Assembly (NCBI GenBank): GCA_014607495.2 | Contig: CP053156.1 | Span: 14,756,001 to 14,820,000, forward strand | Length of the DNA stretch: 64,000 nt | Reading direction: 5' to 3' | Source of the DNA: Carposina sasakii | Taxonomy: Eukaryota; Arthropoda; Insecta; Lepidoptera; Carposinidae | Shown: positions 42,983 to 54,641 of the stretch, piece after piece | Position numbering within the stretch: position 1 is the first letter of the stretch | Layout of the letters: every line of letters starts with the position of its first letter | The notes under the pieces: model-generated | Database searches by the model: none | Told to the model about the DNA's origin: nothing | What the model saw: the letters and a program-made list of their open reading frames with translations, nothing else | Translations under genes and position numbers: made by a program

Positions 42983-43910
42983 GACTGTTAAAAAGAACCA
43001 AATAATGTACATAATAAAAAAACTGAAAAGAAAAAACAAACACTTAGATATAGATAGATAGATAGAATTCGCCTTCTTTGGTCTGAATTCGCCATATCAA
43101 TACCATGTTCGCGAAGGCGCATACAAATTGTTTTTACGCAATTATCAGAATGCGTAGTGCGTCCTTGCTATACCGCGTTCGGAGCAGTTCAAACAGCATA
43201 CTGAACGTGTTAGCCAGCAGGTGGGACTACCCTCTAATGGAGAGGTGGATGCGGTTACACAGGTGCACAAGTTGGGTCCTTAATTAAGCCCAATTCTGTT
43301 ATTATTATTATTATTTATTGTTTAATTGAATTAATTTAATGTAATTTTAATTTATGTTCAATAGTTTTGTATTTAATTGTCATTTTATTTTATTTATAAC
43401 TGTTTTACTAACATAATATATAAGTCATCTCATACTAACCACTTATGGAGTAATATCCGAAATAAAATATTTGAATTTGAATTTGAAAATATACACGGAC
43501 AGCAACAACATAGAACAAGACAATGGAAATAGGGTAGAAATAGACACAATAGAAAAGAGTAGGCAAACACGTAAGAACACACATGTAGAAAAGAACAGTA
43601 ACAGGATGTCCGGTGGTCTAGAATTCTATAATATTATTATGGAATTAATACTATTGAAGAACTTAAAATATTTTCTAATGATCGTAACATAACAACTGAA
43701 CAGCCAGGATCCATTGAAATATAGCTTGGCTGTCGGATAATGGATCCCGACTGTTCAGTTGTTATGTCACGATCATTAGAAAATATTTTATGTTCTTCAA
43801 TAGTATTCATTCCATAATAATATTATAGAATTCTAGACCACCGGACATCTAAGTGCTTGTTTTTTTTTCAGTTTTTTTATTATGTACATTATTTGGTTCT
43901 TTTAACAGTC
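42983..43910. mobile_element. Large foldback element interrupted by a LINE 3' end
   Basis: The outer arm 42983-43048 (GACTGTTAAAAAGAACCAAA ... CAAACACTTAGAT) matches the inverse of 43846-43910. The inner arm 43604-43713 (GATGTCCGGTGGTCTAGAAT ... CAGGATCCA) matches the inverse of 43741-43853. The arms are contiguous on the right but separated on the left by 43049-43603. The element is therefore a roughly 370-bp palindrome carrying an insertion in one arm. Confidence 0.85.
43083..43490 (+). pseudogene. LINE 3' end inside the foldback arm
   Basis: Open text ends RSASLLYRVRSSSNSILNVL, ASRWDYPLMERWMRLH and a stop, a LINE C-terminus. It is followed by a 3' UTR and a (TTTGAA)n-type tail at about 43467-43488. 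Strongly 5'-truncated. Confidence 0.65.
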
Positions 43911-44411
43911 GGGTTTTTGGATTTTTAAATTATGTTTTTTATTTTATACTTTTTTGTTATGAGTATTTAGCTTCAAAAAACATGCTCAACATGCTCGGCA
44001 GCAAGAAGTTTTCGTCTTGCTGCTGTCTAAAAACTTATATGTGAGAATGGTTGTTACGCAACTTTCAATCGATATAGATCCTAAACGGTTGGTCGAATCG
44101 AAAATTGTTGAGAAAAACCTAATAATGATTTTTAAATACCTATTTAATGATACCCCACTCTATTTTTTTTTTCATTTTCACAAAATGGCGTCCAGTAGCC
44201 GCCATATTGGATTTTTACTAACATCAAGTCTTTAGTGATACTCCCCGAACTAAGAGGAATCGATTGACGTATAAATCATAAAAATCGGTCGAGGCATTTG
44301 GTCTGTGTAGTGCTTCAAAGGAACATACATACATACATACATACATAGGCTTTTAAACACAATACCACTCCTTTGCGTCGCACAGTCGGGTAAAAAAATA
44401 ATAATTAAATT
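43911..44411. repeat. AT-rich with CCGCCATATTGGA-type repeat and (CATA)n
   Basis: 44155-44345 has CAAAATGGCGTCCAGTAGCC, GCCGCCATATTGGATTTTTA, AAAATCGGTCGAGGCATTTG and ends in (ACAT)6, the usual 3' end of this repeat type. Confidence 0.5.
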
Positions 44412-44668
44412 ATAGTGTTGAAATTAATAGTGTCCAGTGTTTATGCTAGTTTTTTCATTGACAGATATTAATTGTTTCTCGTGAAAAATCTTGCTACGCG
44501 TGTCTATGTGCATTTATATGCAAAAAAACGTAGTCTATTTACTAAACTTTTGACCCTAATATCTTGGTAACCAGACACTTCCTAGGTATGCTTCTATGGA
44601 GAAAAATGATCGTGATGATGAGGAGATTCCGTAGTTTTCAAATACTTTGACCGCCAAAAATCACCCTG
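44412..44668 (-). mobile_element. CAGGATG-type MITE, truncated reverse copy
   Basis: Matches the inverse of the left two thirds of 32245-32627 (GTCTATTTACTAAACTTTTG, TAACCAGACACTTCCTAGGT) and keeps only the CACCCTG terminus. Confidence 0.7.
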
Positions 44669-44699
44669 TATATAATACTAGCGGCCGCACACGACTTAG

Positions 44700-44790
44700 T
44701 ATTCTTTATTGTACACATAAATTGTTATCATAGACAGTAAGTTGTAAAAGAAAAAGTACAAAGGCGAGCTTATCTCTAAGAGAGATTTCG
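44700..44790 (-). repeat. Retroelement 3'-UTR fragment
   Basis: Second copy of the 26405-26505 sequence (CTTTATTGTACACATAAATT, AAAGGCGAGCTTATCTCTAA). Confidence 0.65.
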
Positions 44791-45171
44791 ACTTTATCCG
44801 CGTGAGGGGTCATTGCACCCCCTCAAATAATTACTAGTACTAGTGGCTTGGTGGTGCCAGAAACGCCTCCCTTTTCTCCCTCCCTTCCCTACCTCCTCCT
44901 CGATATCCTTCGTCCATGGTTATAGCGCTACGAATGCTAATGGCATTTGGTTATTAATACGTATTTAATGCGCTAACACGTAAAATGTATATAATTGTTT
45001 GTTTAAAATTCTTTTTGCAAATCTTTAGACTCTGAGAGAAATTGCGTCGGTTTTTGTTTACTGATGTTTAACATAGTCTCCTCCATTTACTACATTAGCT
45101 AAGACTTGATTATTATGTATTTGAAAAAATTGAGATATATCATAATATCAACGTCTTGTATATATTAGTAA
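44791..45171. other. No recognised feature
   Basis: A pyrimidine-rich tract (CCTCCCTTTTCTCCCTCCCT) lies at about 44865-44885. Confidence 0.35.
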
Positions 45172-45356
45172 ACTAGTGGATACCCGCGACTCCGTCCGCG
45201 TGGCCTACAGAAAAAACTTGACAGAAAAATATTATGACAGGTCCCACTTAACATATAGGCTACTTTTTATCCCGGGAAAATGTTTTTATCCCGGATAATT
45301 TCGAAATTTAGTTTTTTCCGCAGTTAACGCGGACGGAGTCGCGGGCGTCCACTAGT
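45172..45356. mobile_element. Foldback MITE with ACTAGTGGACGCCCGCGACT ends
   Basis: Left ACTAGTGGATACCCGCGACT then CCGTCCGCG and right CGCGGACGGAGTCGCGGGCG then TCCACTAGT are inverse over 29 bp with two mismatches. TTTTTATCCCGGG and CCCGGATAA words pair inside. Confidence 0.85.
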
Positions 45357-46309
45357 GTATAAATAAACTAAAATATGATTCAATTAAAAGGACACTAGCG
45401 CCTTCAGCTTAGATAGCGTGAGGTAGAGAGAGATTGTATCTGCCATATACGTAAAGGACACGCATATTTTGTGAAGTCATTACATAGCTGGCTATCCCAT
45501 TTTAGGAACATAACGTCGTGATGATAGTGTCCAAAAAGAGGGCGTACAAAAATAGCATTAAACTGTGTTTATAACTTATTTATTTTTCCGACAAAAGTTA
45601 GTTTTCTCTAAGTAGTTTTATTATAAGTTTGCTAAAAGTTGAGAAATAGTTTTAATTGTTCAGCTTTAGTAAGTTCTCGGTTTTCAATCAGGAACTTATA
45701 GGGGAAGTGTCATTCTAACTTCACTTTTGTTTGTTTCCTTCGATGTTTAGTTCTTTCATGTTACACTGTTATCTTGATGATTTTTCAGAACCAAAGTAGT
45801 GTAGTTCATTAATTAGATAAGGCCTTAAAAACAAAATTTTAAGGTCTCTTAGATCAGCGATCTACACTTTTTTCTAAAAAAAAAATTGTTTAAACAAATA
45901 AAGTCATTGACCGTCACCAGCTAGTTGTTTATTAACCATATAAACGCTAGAATTATTCCATGTATTTTTTAAACTATAATTTGTTGTTATTATGAAAGTC
46001 ACGTCTCATCTTTAACGGTGCACCTCAATCTGCTTATATTCTAGAACAAGTTTTCGAAAACTGCTAACTACACGAAAAGTACTAAGAAGGTATTATTCTG
46101 TTTAATCCTCCTAACGTGCAACAGGGCTGTCACTTGAAGAGAATTAACATGAGCGATTTTACTTAAGAAAGCTTTATGCTTACTTGCAAGTTTTTCGTAT
46201 TACAAGTCATCGATTCGGATTATATTTTAGAGTCTGTGCAGATGCAACCTTATGTACGTTTTGTCTCCTCATCGTAAGGGTTGACAAGGAAATAAATTCA
46301 GCGGTGTTC
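45357..46309. other. No recognised feature
   Basis: AT-rich single-copy-looking stretch. Confidence 0.35.
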
Positions 46310-46440
46310 TGTCAGGCGATAAGCTAGCAACTAGTTACTTGTACTAATCTTTTAAATCTGGCCCTGCTACTCCAAACGTAGATTTCTTGCTAGTTCCAGT
46401 AAATTATAGCCTTCCTCATATTGGGAATACAGCCATGTAT
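46310..46440 (+). repeat. Rep-6 fragment
   Basis: TCAGGCGATAAGCTAGCAAC, a diverged middle and CCTCATATTGGGAATACAGC. Confidence 0.5.
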
Positions 46441-46449
46441 ATATACAAG

Positions 46450-46682
46450 ACTAATGGACGCCCGCGACTTCGTCCGCGTAGACAGCAGAAAAAATAAAAT
46501 GTCAAAATTATCCGAGATAAAAATATTTTTCCCAGATAAAAAGTAGCCTATATGTTAATCCAGGATGTCAGCTAACTCCATACCAAATTTTATTGAAATC
46601 GCTCTAGCCGTTTTTACGTGAAAGAGTAACAAACATCTATCCATCCATACGTACAAACTCTCGCGTTTATAATATTATAGTA
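46450..46682 (+). repeat. GACGCCCGCGACT-family repeat, full
   Basis: Starts CTAATGGACGCCCGCGACTT, contains GATAAAAAGTAGCCTATATG and GTGAAAGAGTAACAAACATC, and ends CGCGTTTATAATATTATAGT, the widely seen lepidopteran form. Confidence 0.75.
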
Positions 46683-46687
46683 ATATA

Positions 46688-47071
46688 AGATGTAACAAAT
46701 GAGGTATGTTAAACGAAAAGCTACAAAGATACGCCACAATAAAGAACCTATCTACAAAATTGTAAACTCGATATCACATGACATGTCTAATTTGTTAAGA
46801 AAGAATGGAGAAATTCCTGTTCATGCGATCTTCAAAAATAAACATGTAATATCTTGTTTAAAATTTTGTTTATTATAAAATTATTAATAAAGAAATTGAA
46901 AAAATTCTTCACCCGAATGGGAATCGAACCCACGACTACTGCATACCGTGCTAGCTGCTCTAACCACTGAGCTACCGGGTCTTATTTTATATATTTATTT
47001 ATACCTATAGTATAGGTTCTCTTTAGTGGACTATTTCATAGCTTCTCGTTTACGCCTTTTGTTACACCGTG
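46688..47071. mobile_element. MITE-C copy carrying a SINE
   Basis: Left GATGTAACAAATGAGGTATG and right GCCTTTTGTTACACCGTG are the inverse ends. The internal MITE-C text (GAACCTATCTACAAAATT ... TAGGTTCTCTTTAGTGGACT) is split at 46872-46981 by SINE-1. Confidence 0.75.
46872..46981 (-). mobile_element. SINE-1 inserted in MITE-C
   Basis: Complete head (ACCCGGTAGCTCAGTGG on minus, B-box GGTTCGATTCC) and an AATTTTTTCAATTTCTTTAT tail. A degenerate TTATTATA/TTATTTTATA flank may be the target duplication. Confidence 0.8.
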
Positions 47072-47412
47072 TATGTAAATACTTACATACATAATTGCAA
47101 AATTATATTTGCAACCACTAAGTATCACCAAAACTCGAGCGTCATAACTAACGTAACCGAGTCAGCCACTATTTCAGGCATTAGGATTTGGCTCATTTTC
47201 CCGTGGAAATGCAATTTTCACTGAAAATTGTATTTGAAGCAGACACTTAAGCTCGGGTACGTGCCTTTTTTCGCCGAGCCAGCGGGACGTACGCCGAAAG
47301 GGGAATGACTCGGGGAAATAGGTTTTAGGTTAGGGAATAGTGCTAAAAGTACCCACTGAGGAATGTAGAATCCTCCATGTATGTAATCTTGTTAATTGCT
47401 CAATTTGTAGTT

Positions 47413-47530
47413 TTTAACCGACTTCAAAAAAGGAGGAGGTTTGTTAATTCGACTGTATATCATGTTTTTAGTCAATTTAACTTTGGGTTATTGCTTCAAA
47501 CTTTTCATCTGATATTTTCTTACGTTATAA
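47413..47530 (+). repeat. AACCGACTTC-end repeat fragment
   Basis: TTTTTAACCGACTTCAAAAA then AGGAGGAGGTTTGTTAATTC is the terminus also seen, inverted, at 54600-54641. Confidence 0.65.
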
Positions 47531-49052
47531 TATTACTTAAAATGTCTTATTTTTTTTTTTATATTTGAAAACTTACTAGGACATAAATCTGAAATTGAAA
47601 ATCTGCCCTACATCTAAAATGACTATTTACTAAAAATATATTTCTTATTGTGCTGAAAAAGCTCTAGAGGGCTATCTCAAATACAGAATAATTCATATTA
47701 TAAACATAATAATGTAGTAAGTAAATAAATAATACATACATACATAAAAATCACGCCTCTTTCCCGGAGGGGTAGGCAGAGATCACGGATCTCCATTTGC
47801 TACGATTCTGACACACCTCTTTCGCTTCATCTACTTTCATGATTTCTTCATCTTCTTAAAAATACACCGGTGAATAAAGAAATTAACATATTCTTTAACT
47901 CTGAAAAGTCTCTCCATTCAAGGAAAAATACTTTTCAATGGGGGATTTAATAATACAATGAAATATCTGACTGAAATCCATCACACCATTTCTTTATTTC
48001 CCAGTTCCCTAACAAATTCAAAGTACCTTTTTGCGAAATGCCATCAATTATCGTTAGGGAGTGATCAAAGCTGGTTCAGGGAATCAGGGGGCGCGATGTG
48101 GCCGCAGGGACATCCCTTAGACCTCCTTCCTTGACCACTAAATCAGGAGATGTCATCCTTGGGACGCGGAAAAATTTAAATATAGATTTACGGATATCCC
48201 CTGGATTAGGGAGACGTTGATAAAAACGGGACTCATCCCAGCGGACATGGCGGTTATGGGATTACGCGTGCGACTGTTCTGCGATTTGGGGGGCAGATTT
48301 TTGTAATAGAGTAGATTTTTCAATAAATAGTTCTTACTAATGCATGATGTTGTCTATTAAATATGAATAAGAAAGAGGCAGCAACAACTTTATTAAAAAG
48401 AACTGCCTGACTAGAAGTTGCCAATGACATCGTGCGAGTAAATTTTAGAATTCCCGTTTTTTCCTTTTCTGTGTAAATCACAGGAATTCTACTGCGCATG
48501 TATATTTCACATTTAAACTTCCTACGCTAGGTTGATTATATATGTTGTCTGTGACTTAATTGGTTAGTTAGTAATAAAATTAATTGTGTTTAGTATTAGA
48601 GGTAAGAAGATATTAAAGCAAAAAGTGAATACGCAGTGCAATAAAATTAATAAGGAATGATTTTTAAAACTTTGCTTTTATTATTAAAAGCAAAGTTTTA
48701 AAAATCAAGCATTATTGAAGTGTATGTGAAAACCCTGAAATTAAGTTGCATGCGGCCCTGTCGCTAAGCCTGAAAACAAAGATTACAGCTCCGTTGCATC
48801 GTGTGCGCGCGCCTTAATGTTCGATATTAGTGGTTAATGGGCCGGTCTAGGTATTATGACGACTTCCCGTATGCGCGGGATTTAAGTCTCTAATCCTGGC
48901 AACTATCTCATTAGGACATCGTGGATGTATCACCAAATCGACTCGATATATAATTATATAATCACTATTGTATCAACGCTTGGAATGAGACAGATGGCTT
49001 ATTTCGACTTCCATAAGGATATCGCCATTACAAAAATAATATATTGGTAGTA
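47531..49052. other. Mostly unrecognised; SINE-like fragment at 47733-47845
   Basis: The fragment reads ATACATACATACATAAAAAT, CACGCCTCTTTCCCGGAGG and GGTAGGCAGAGATCACGG. 48060-48300 is a GC-richer patch with no identity. Confidence 0.4.
48659..48706. repeat. Perfect 22-bp hairpin, 4-nt loop
   Basis: GATTTTTAAAACTTTGCTTT plus TA pairs exactly with its inverse across the loop TTAT. No T-run or repeat copies were seen; its role is unknown. Confidence 0.9.
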
Positions 49053-49172
49053 TACGTGAGCCTTTCAATCTGTAGGCGTAGGTTCGATGCCAGTCACGGG
49101 CCTGTATCATTGAATTTATTTAATGTACGAATTTTAATATTCTAAAATTAGCACTCAGCTATACCCGAGGAG
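49053..49172 (+). mobile_element. SINE-2 fragment
   Basis: GCGTAGGTTCGATGCCAGTC, ACGGGCCTGTATCATTGAAT and a remnant of CACTTAGCTCGTGCC; the A-box end is lost. Confidence 0.65.
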
Positions 49173-52005
49173 GTTTGATATCAGGCAGCTCACGGTTTAG
49201 TGACTTTGTCGGGAATATGGATGATTACAAAGGAAGACGATGGCTTATGTGAGAAATTATGTTGTGATGCCACACATATCCTAATGTAGAATAGTCCTAA
49301 ATCCTTTAATTCCAGTTCTGATGCAAGTTTGATTAGTTCCATTTTGTGTTTAGTTGATAGCGTATTGATTTTAATGTCGGCCTGTGATAGTAAATGTTTC
49401 AAACGTGTGGTTATAATGGATTGAGGTCCAATTAATGTTTTCGAAAATAGTTTGTTTTGATTGAAAACTCATTTGGTTATGTAAAATATATATTAGGTAC
49501 TTCCAAATCTAGGTTTAGCTTAAAATGTTTAAACTCTTTTATAATACATGGCAAATTTTTAACTTTCGCTATACATGTGGAAGAAATTTTTTTTTTTTGT
49601 TACAGTGTTTTCTGCATAAGATGTAGGTAAAGGGCTTAGATTAATGATAGGTCTTCGCTCCGCTCTGACTAGATGGAGCACTATCAATAAACAATAGCTC
49701 CGTAAATGCGGCAATTTTATCATGATTGATGACATGACTGACATGATAATCATCAATGACAATTTGCAAGGATGCTAGTATGCGTGAAGGATTGTGTTGC
49801 CAACTGCTTAACTGTTACCCGAATGAAGGAAAAGCAACTAAAATTTTGCAATAAATTAAAATTGATTACTATATTAAGAGAATTGGGTGGTGTGAAAGAA
49901 GATGTACTCGTAGTGACAAGAGAAACGTACGCTTCGATGGTTTGATAATTTGGAGAAGATGGATGGAAGGCAATTAACGAAAGAGTACCTTACTTTACTG
50001 ACAATGAAACAATAATTAATATTACTTTTTAAATTATCATAAACATTAAAAATTGTTTATTAATAAAAAATGCATCCTCGTCGAGATTTGATCCCATAAC
50101 TTCGTTTTTCTGATTTCCACCAACTTTCTTCTCGACTAATTTGTACTCTACTACAGCAGTCCAACGATTAGAAATAACTGGATGAGCAGGAAATCTGCAC
50201 AAAGCAAAGAAATTTTGGGTGTTTGTTGTTCAGTTATTTGTTTATGCAAAAACTAACTTATTTAGATAAAAGGAGGATGGGCAAAATGTCCCCACCGACC
50301 AATAAGGACCAGACGTATAAAGCTTTGTGAGTATAGAAGTTTTGTGACTTCACAAAAACTTGCCTTTTAAATAAAAAAGGAAATCATTTTTTATGCTAGT
50401 TTTTTAAGATTTTATTTAACTATAACTTTTTTCAACGCTTTGAGCATCACCCTTATAGTAACAATTGATAGTCAGAAAAAGAGTTTTCCAACGATATAGG
50501 TTTGATCGTTACTGATCAGTAGCCATACATTTTTGCCCATTATTCTTTGGCACTTATTTATCTCTATTTCATTAGAATTTCTAATGTGTACTAATAACAA
50601 ATTCACATACTAAAAAATCTGCACCACGGGGAACTATTTTTGTATCGGCGGCAACACTGAATGTCGTTTATTATTCATGATAATTTTATATTGAAATTTC
50701 ATAATTATGAGATACTTACTGATGGTATGTGATCTCTAGTCTCTTTTTTATGCATTGTAGTATATTTTTTACACACTTTCACTATGCAAACAGAAATTTT
50801 ACTACGAAATATGATTAAAATTTAATAAAACTGACAGTAGTCATCTTGGCATATTGTTGACAACTAGACTGTGGGGGTTCGAGCTCGTGTCTGACGTGTA
50901 CGGCATACTATTTGTTGCTGAATTTATTTTTAAGCCGAGTACTTCTACAGAGCGGAGCGAATTTTTATTCTAAGGTATAGGGTCATTAAGGAATTTAAAA
51001 ATCCATTGAGAGTATACTCTTGAGGGAAATCTATATTCAGAAGTGTACTAAAAGCTGAAATGGTGACCTTGATTTTCAGTACTTTTCCAAAGCCCAGTAA
51101 TAAACAAACAACAAAGCTTTAGATATTCATAGCTTCTGTATTACAAATAATTTTACTCACAGAATTGTCTCGTTGACAGGGAAAATAAAATTACTTTATA
51201 TTTTGAGTCTTGCCAAGAACGTAACCCGTTTACGTGATCCATGGCCCTTGGGTGTTGTGTATGGAGGGAAATAGAGAGCCCTAATAGGGCTATTATACCT
51301 ACGAAATTTATACTCTTCGTCTACCACTGGATATTTTGTTGATGATGTGTTATGCTCATGTATAATTTACGCTTTTAAAATCAATGTATACAAAAAGTAA
51401 ATAAATTTTTTTTGTGTGATTGTAACGCACCAATCTCAGTAATTACCAGTTGGAATTGGAAAATTCTCTTTGTGACCGATAGTCCATTTATCGAGGAAGG
51501 TACATATATAAAATAATTTTCATGGAAAACAACGACATTTAATTTTATTTGTAGTTCAATAAATTTCCTAGAATCGTAGGGCTGAGCCTTTTAAATATAA
51601 ATAGCGTGAAGCAAGGTGTACCTATGTATTATTCTTAAAGTAAGATTTTGTGCATATAAACAATTTTAATTATGAATACTTTACTATTATATTCAGAAAT
51701 ATAATATGCGCTTTATTATTCTTCTTTCTCTTCAGAACAGAACCATCTCTTCCGTAAAACAGATTGTCCTTCTGGGACTTACTCGCTTTGTCTAAAAATA
51801 ACCTACGCAAAGATTATGAGAAATATTTACAAATATTCCGCACAGTAAATATAATATTTTGAGGCTGTGTTTGTTTTCTACGAGATCTGTATATTTTAAC
51901 ATGTTTTTGTAGCCTTCTTGTTTAGGATTACGTACCCAAAGGGTGACAACAATACAATTTCATTTACAATCTATCTATAAAAATTCTTTGTCTGGAATGA
52001 CTAAC
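49173..52005. other. No recognised feature over 2.8 kb
   Basis: The longest stretch without a matched repeat. Frames at 49190-49402 and 49559-49762 (both minus) are short and unsupported. It could hold intronic or regulatory sequence, but nothing specific is seen. Confidence 0.4.
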
Positions 52006-52007
52006 TA

Positions 52008-52717
52008 GGGGCCTATTCTCGAAAAGTCTCGAGTTGGAACGAAGCCGAAACGGAACCGTTGTAGACGCTCAGAACAAAGCCAATAATTACTTTACGGTGA
52101 CGTAATTAGATACATTTCAGCACGAGACAAATATTTGTTTTTATTCTGTAATACTCGCGACCGATGCGTGCTAAAATATACCTTATTACTCAAGCGGTAA
52201 AAAATATATTGCTTTGTACCGCGTTTCGTTAACGGTCCCCTCTTATTGATGAATCAACGCACAGCCTAAGTTGCTAATCGTTATCCGGTATTTACTAGCA
52301 AGTGGTGTAACTGGCACTGCATCATATGAAATGTCTTTATTACATAGATATTTTTCACATATGATGTATTTATGTCGCCGCTATAATAACAAATACGTAC
52401 TAGAAACAGAATAAATTAGATAAAGATAATAGTACCTGGGCGCAATTCTGGATTTTTTTTTAACAGAAACGCAATCACTAACGAACCGTTAACGAAACGC
52501 GGTGCGAAGCAATATATACTTACCACTTGAGTAATAAGGTACGAGTATATTTTAGCACGCATCGGTCGCGAGTGTGACAGAATAAAATCAAATATCTGTC
52601 TCGTGCTAAAATGTGTCTAATTACATCACCGTAAAGTAATTATGGCTTTGTCCTGAGCGTCTACAACGGTTCCGTTTCGGCTTCGTTCCAACTCGAGACT
52701 TTTCGAGAATTGTCCCC
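52008..52717. mobile_element. 710-bp foldback element, about 230-bp arms, TA duplication
   Basis: Left GGGGCCTATTCTCGAAAAGT then CTCGAGTTGGAACGAAGCCG; right CGGCTTCGTTCCAACTCGAG then ACTTTTCGAGAATTGTCCCC. The arms continue to pair through CGGTGACGTAATTAGA and CGCGACCGATGCGTGCTAAA to CCGCGTTTCGTTAACGGT. TA lies at 52006-52007 and 52718-52719. No transposase is in the loop. Confidence 0.9.
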
Positions 52718-53084
52718 TAGGTCTCTACGATCAGCGGTTTAGTCTGTGCGTTGATCCGTCAGTCAATCTGCAATTTATTTTAATATATGCTATGTAACGA
52801 ATAAATTGGGCAGAAGTGTGCAATTTACCAACATGACGAATAACTTTTGTTACTTCTGCTCAGAAAGATTGATCAAGTCTTTTCATTTTTAATTTACTTG
52901 ATTCTAGATTCAAGTATTTTCTAGAAGTGGCTCTTATTCTCTAAAATGGACTAAATGTAACAGGTGCAAGCAGTCATGTCTCATATAAAGTTTGTCCAAT
53001 TGAAATGCGAGAGTAGCACGTACGATGCACACGTTCAATCGACATGCGCTAAGACGTCTGAGACTAAAGGATATTGGACATACA

Positions 53085-53255
53085 TACATACATACACACG
53101 CAGCTGAAACTAGAAATGCAGGATTTCAAAGAAGATCCCATGTTTAGCAAAGCGGGGACAGATGTCAATGATCAGTGACAAGTTGCTAACTTTTGAGAGA
53201 ACGCTCGAGTTCCTTAGTCGACTCATACGACATGCACGAAAAGAGATATTATGTA
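53085..53255 (-). repeat. Rep-6 copy
   Basis: CATACATACATACACACG, then GATCCCATGTTTAGCAAAGC, CAGTGACAAGTTGCTAAC and TTAGTCGACTCATACGACAT; ordered inversely to 42178-42345. Confidence 0.7.
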
Positions 53256-53496
53256 GACAAGCTCGCGGATTCCGATACCTTAGCAGGCGTTATTTTTTTA
53301 ATTCGTATTTTTTTCGATCTTGTGGGTGTTTCAGGACATCCTCCCTTTGTGCTCTTCTAAAAATCTTTAATAAACATTTAACACAGAAATAATAATAAGT
53401 CAAAATAAATGGCATCTGTTTTGGTAAAAAAAACGTTTCACCACGTATGGAAAGGGAAGATGCGTTTTAATAAATAGACTTTTTAAAAAAAATTTA

Positions 53497-54641
53497 ACCG
53501 ACTTCAAACTTTAACTAAAGAGCGATAAATAACGTAACTAATTTATCTACTTAATACATATTAAATATCTAAAATTATTTATATATTTACAACTTAATAC
53601 CTCATACTTTAACAAAGTCATCTTTAAATATTTATAATTATCACTTATTTTTTGGAGTCGGTGCCAGTTTTCACACGTATATAGGCTAACAAAACAGGGT
53701 ATTCGTCTATCTATTTTGGAACAGTTGGAGATTTTGAAGGCCAAATATTCTGATGTAAACCTTTTAAATGGACAAGTTGAGTTTTCTTCTCCACTTTTAA
53801 ATTCAATTACTAGAATAAATAAATAGTAACCTTATGTAATGGCTTGTCAATATCAATAACAATTTTTGTTTTTGTTGGCGATGGAATATGTTGTTGCATA
53901 CATCCTTGTTTTCCTTTACTAATTTATCAATATTTTGGTGAATCTTTGAATTTTTTCATTAAAATTTAACTAATTCACCCAATACTATTTGGTTTGTGTG
54001 CACAAATAGTATATATTTATTTGAAATATAAATAATGGTGGGTAATTATTTATACATTTTTTAATACTTAGTAGAGGGTAGTTTATTCTGTGTAGGTAAT
54101 GTGTTGGGTTTTAGAGTTTCATAATAATTAGTGGTTTACTAATTTACTAATTTCTAAAATCCTGAGGATGCCACGGTTGTTGGCGAAACATATGTAGATT
54201 ATTTATCTAGTTTTTGATTTCGGAATAGTGCAATGTATTGTCTTGCATGCTAGGTGCTCGGGTCTGGTTTCTCGTGGCGATTGTAGTTAGTGCAAGTGCC
54301 TGTTTTCGCAGTTATGAGTTATCAGATTCGAGGGTCAGTGGAGAGTGTAGGGCCCGGTGGTGGGCGCACCCATAGTGAACCTGAGTAAGACATGATTACG
54401 TAACAAAAGCACCATACGAGCATACAATTATCGATGGTTGCCCTAGATTTCTCCTGGATCCCATCTACAGATCCTGACCTGGTGAAAATGGGACCACCTC
54501 AGAAGTGAACTCTATCCAACAAAAAAAAAAATGAAATCCGTCTATATTTGACGGAAATATCGGTGAACATACATTAAAAAAAAGTATTATACATACAGAC
54601 GAATTGAGAACCTCCACCTTTTTTTCAAGTCGGTTAAAAAC
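53497..54641. mobile_element. Candidate 1.15-kb element with AACCGACTTC ends
   Basis: Left TTTAACCGACTTCAAA at 53497 and right TTTCAAGTCGGTTAAA at 54626-54641 are inverse. The AGAACCTCCACC next to the right end is the usual neighbour of this terminus. No transposase was recognised. It contains the 54245-54375 repeat. Confidence 0.5.
54245..54375 (-). repeat. AGGGCCCGGTGGTGGGCG repeat, second copy
   Basis: Pairs with 7969-8215; here the frame is closed by stops. Confidence 0.5.

Noticed and set aside
48659..48706. microRNA precursor
   Set aside because: A 22-bp stem with a 4-nt loop is too short for a usual precursor.
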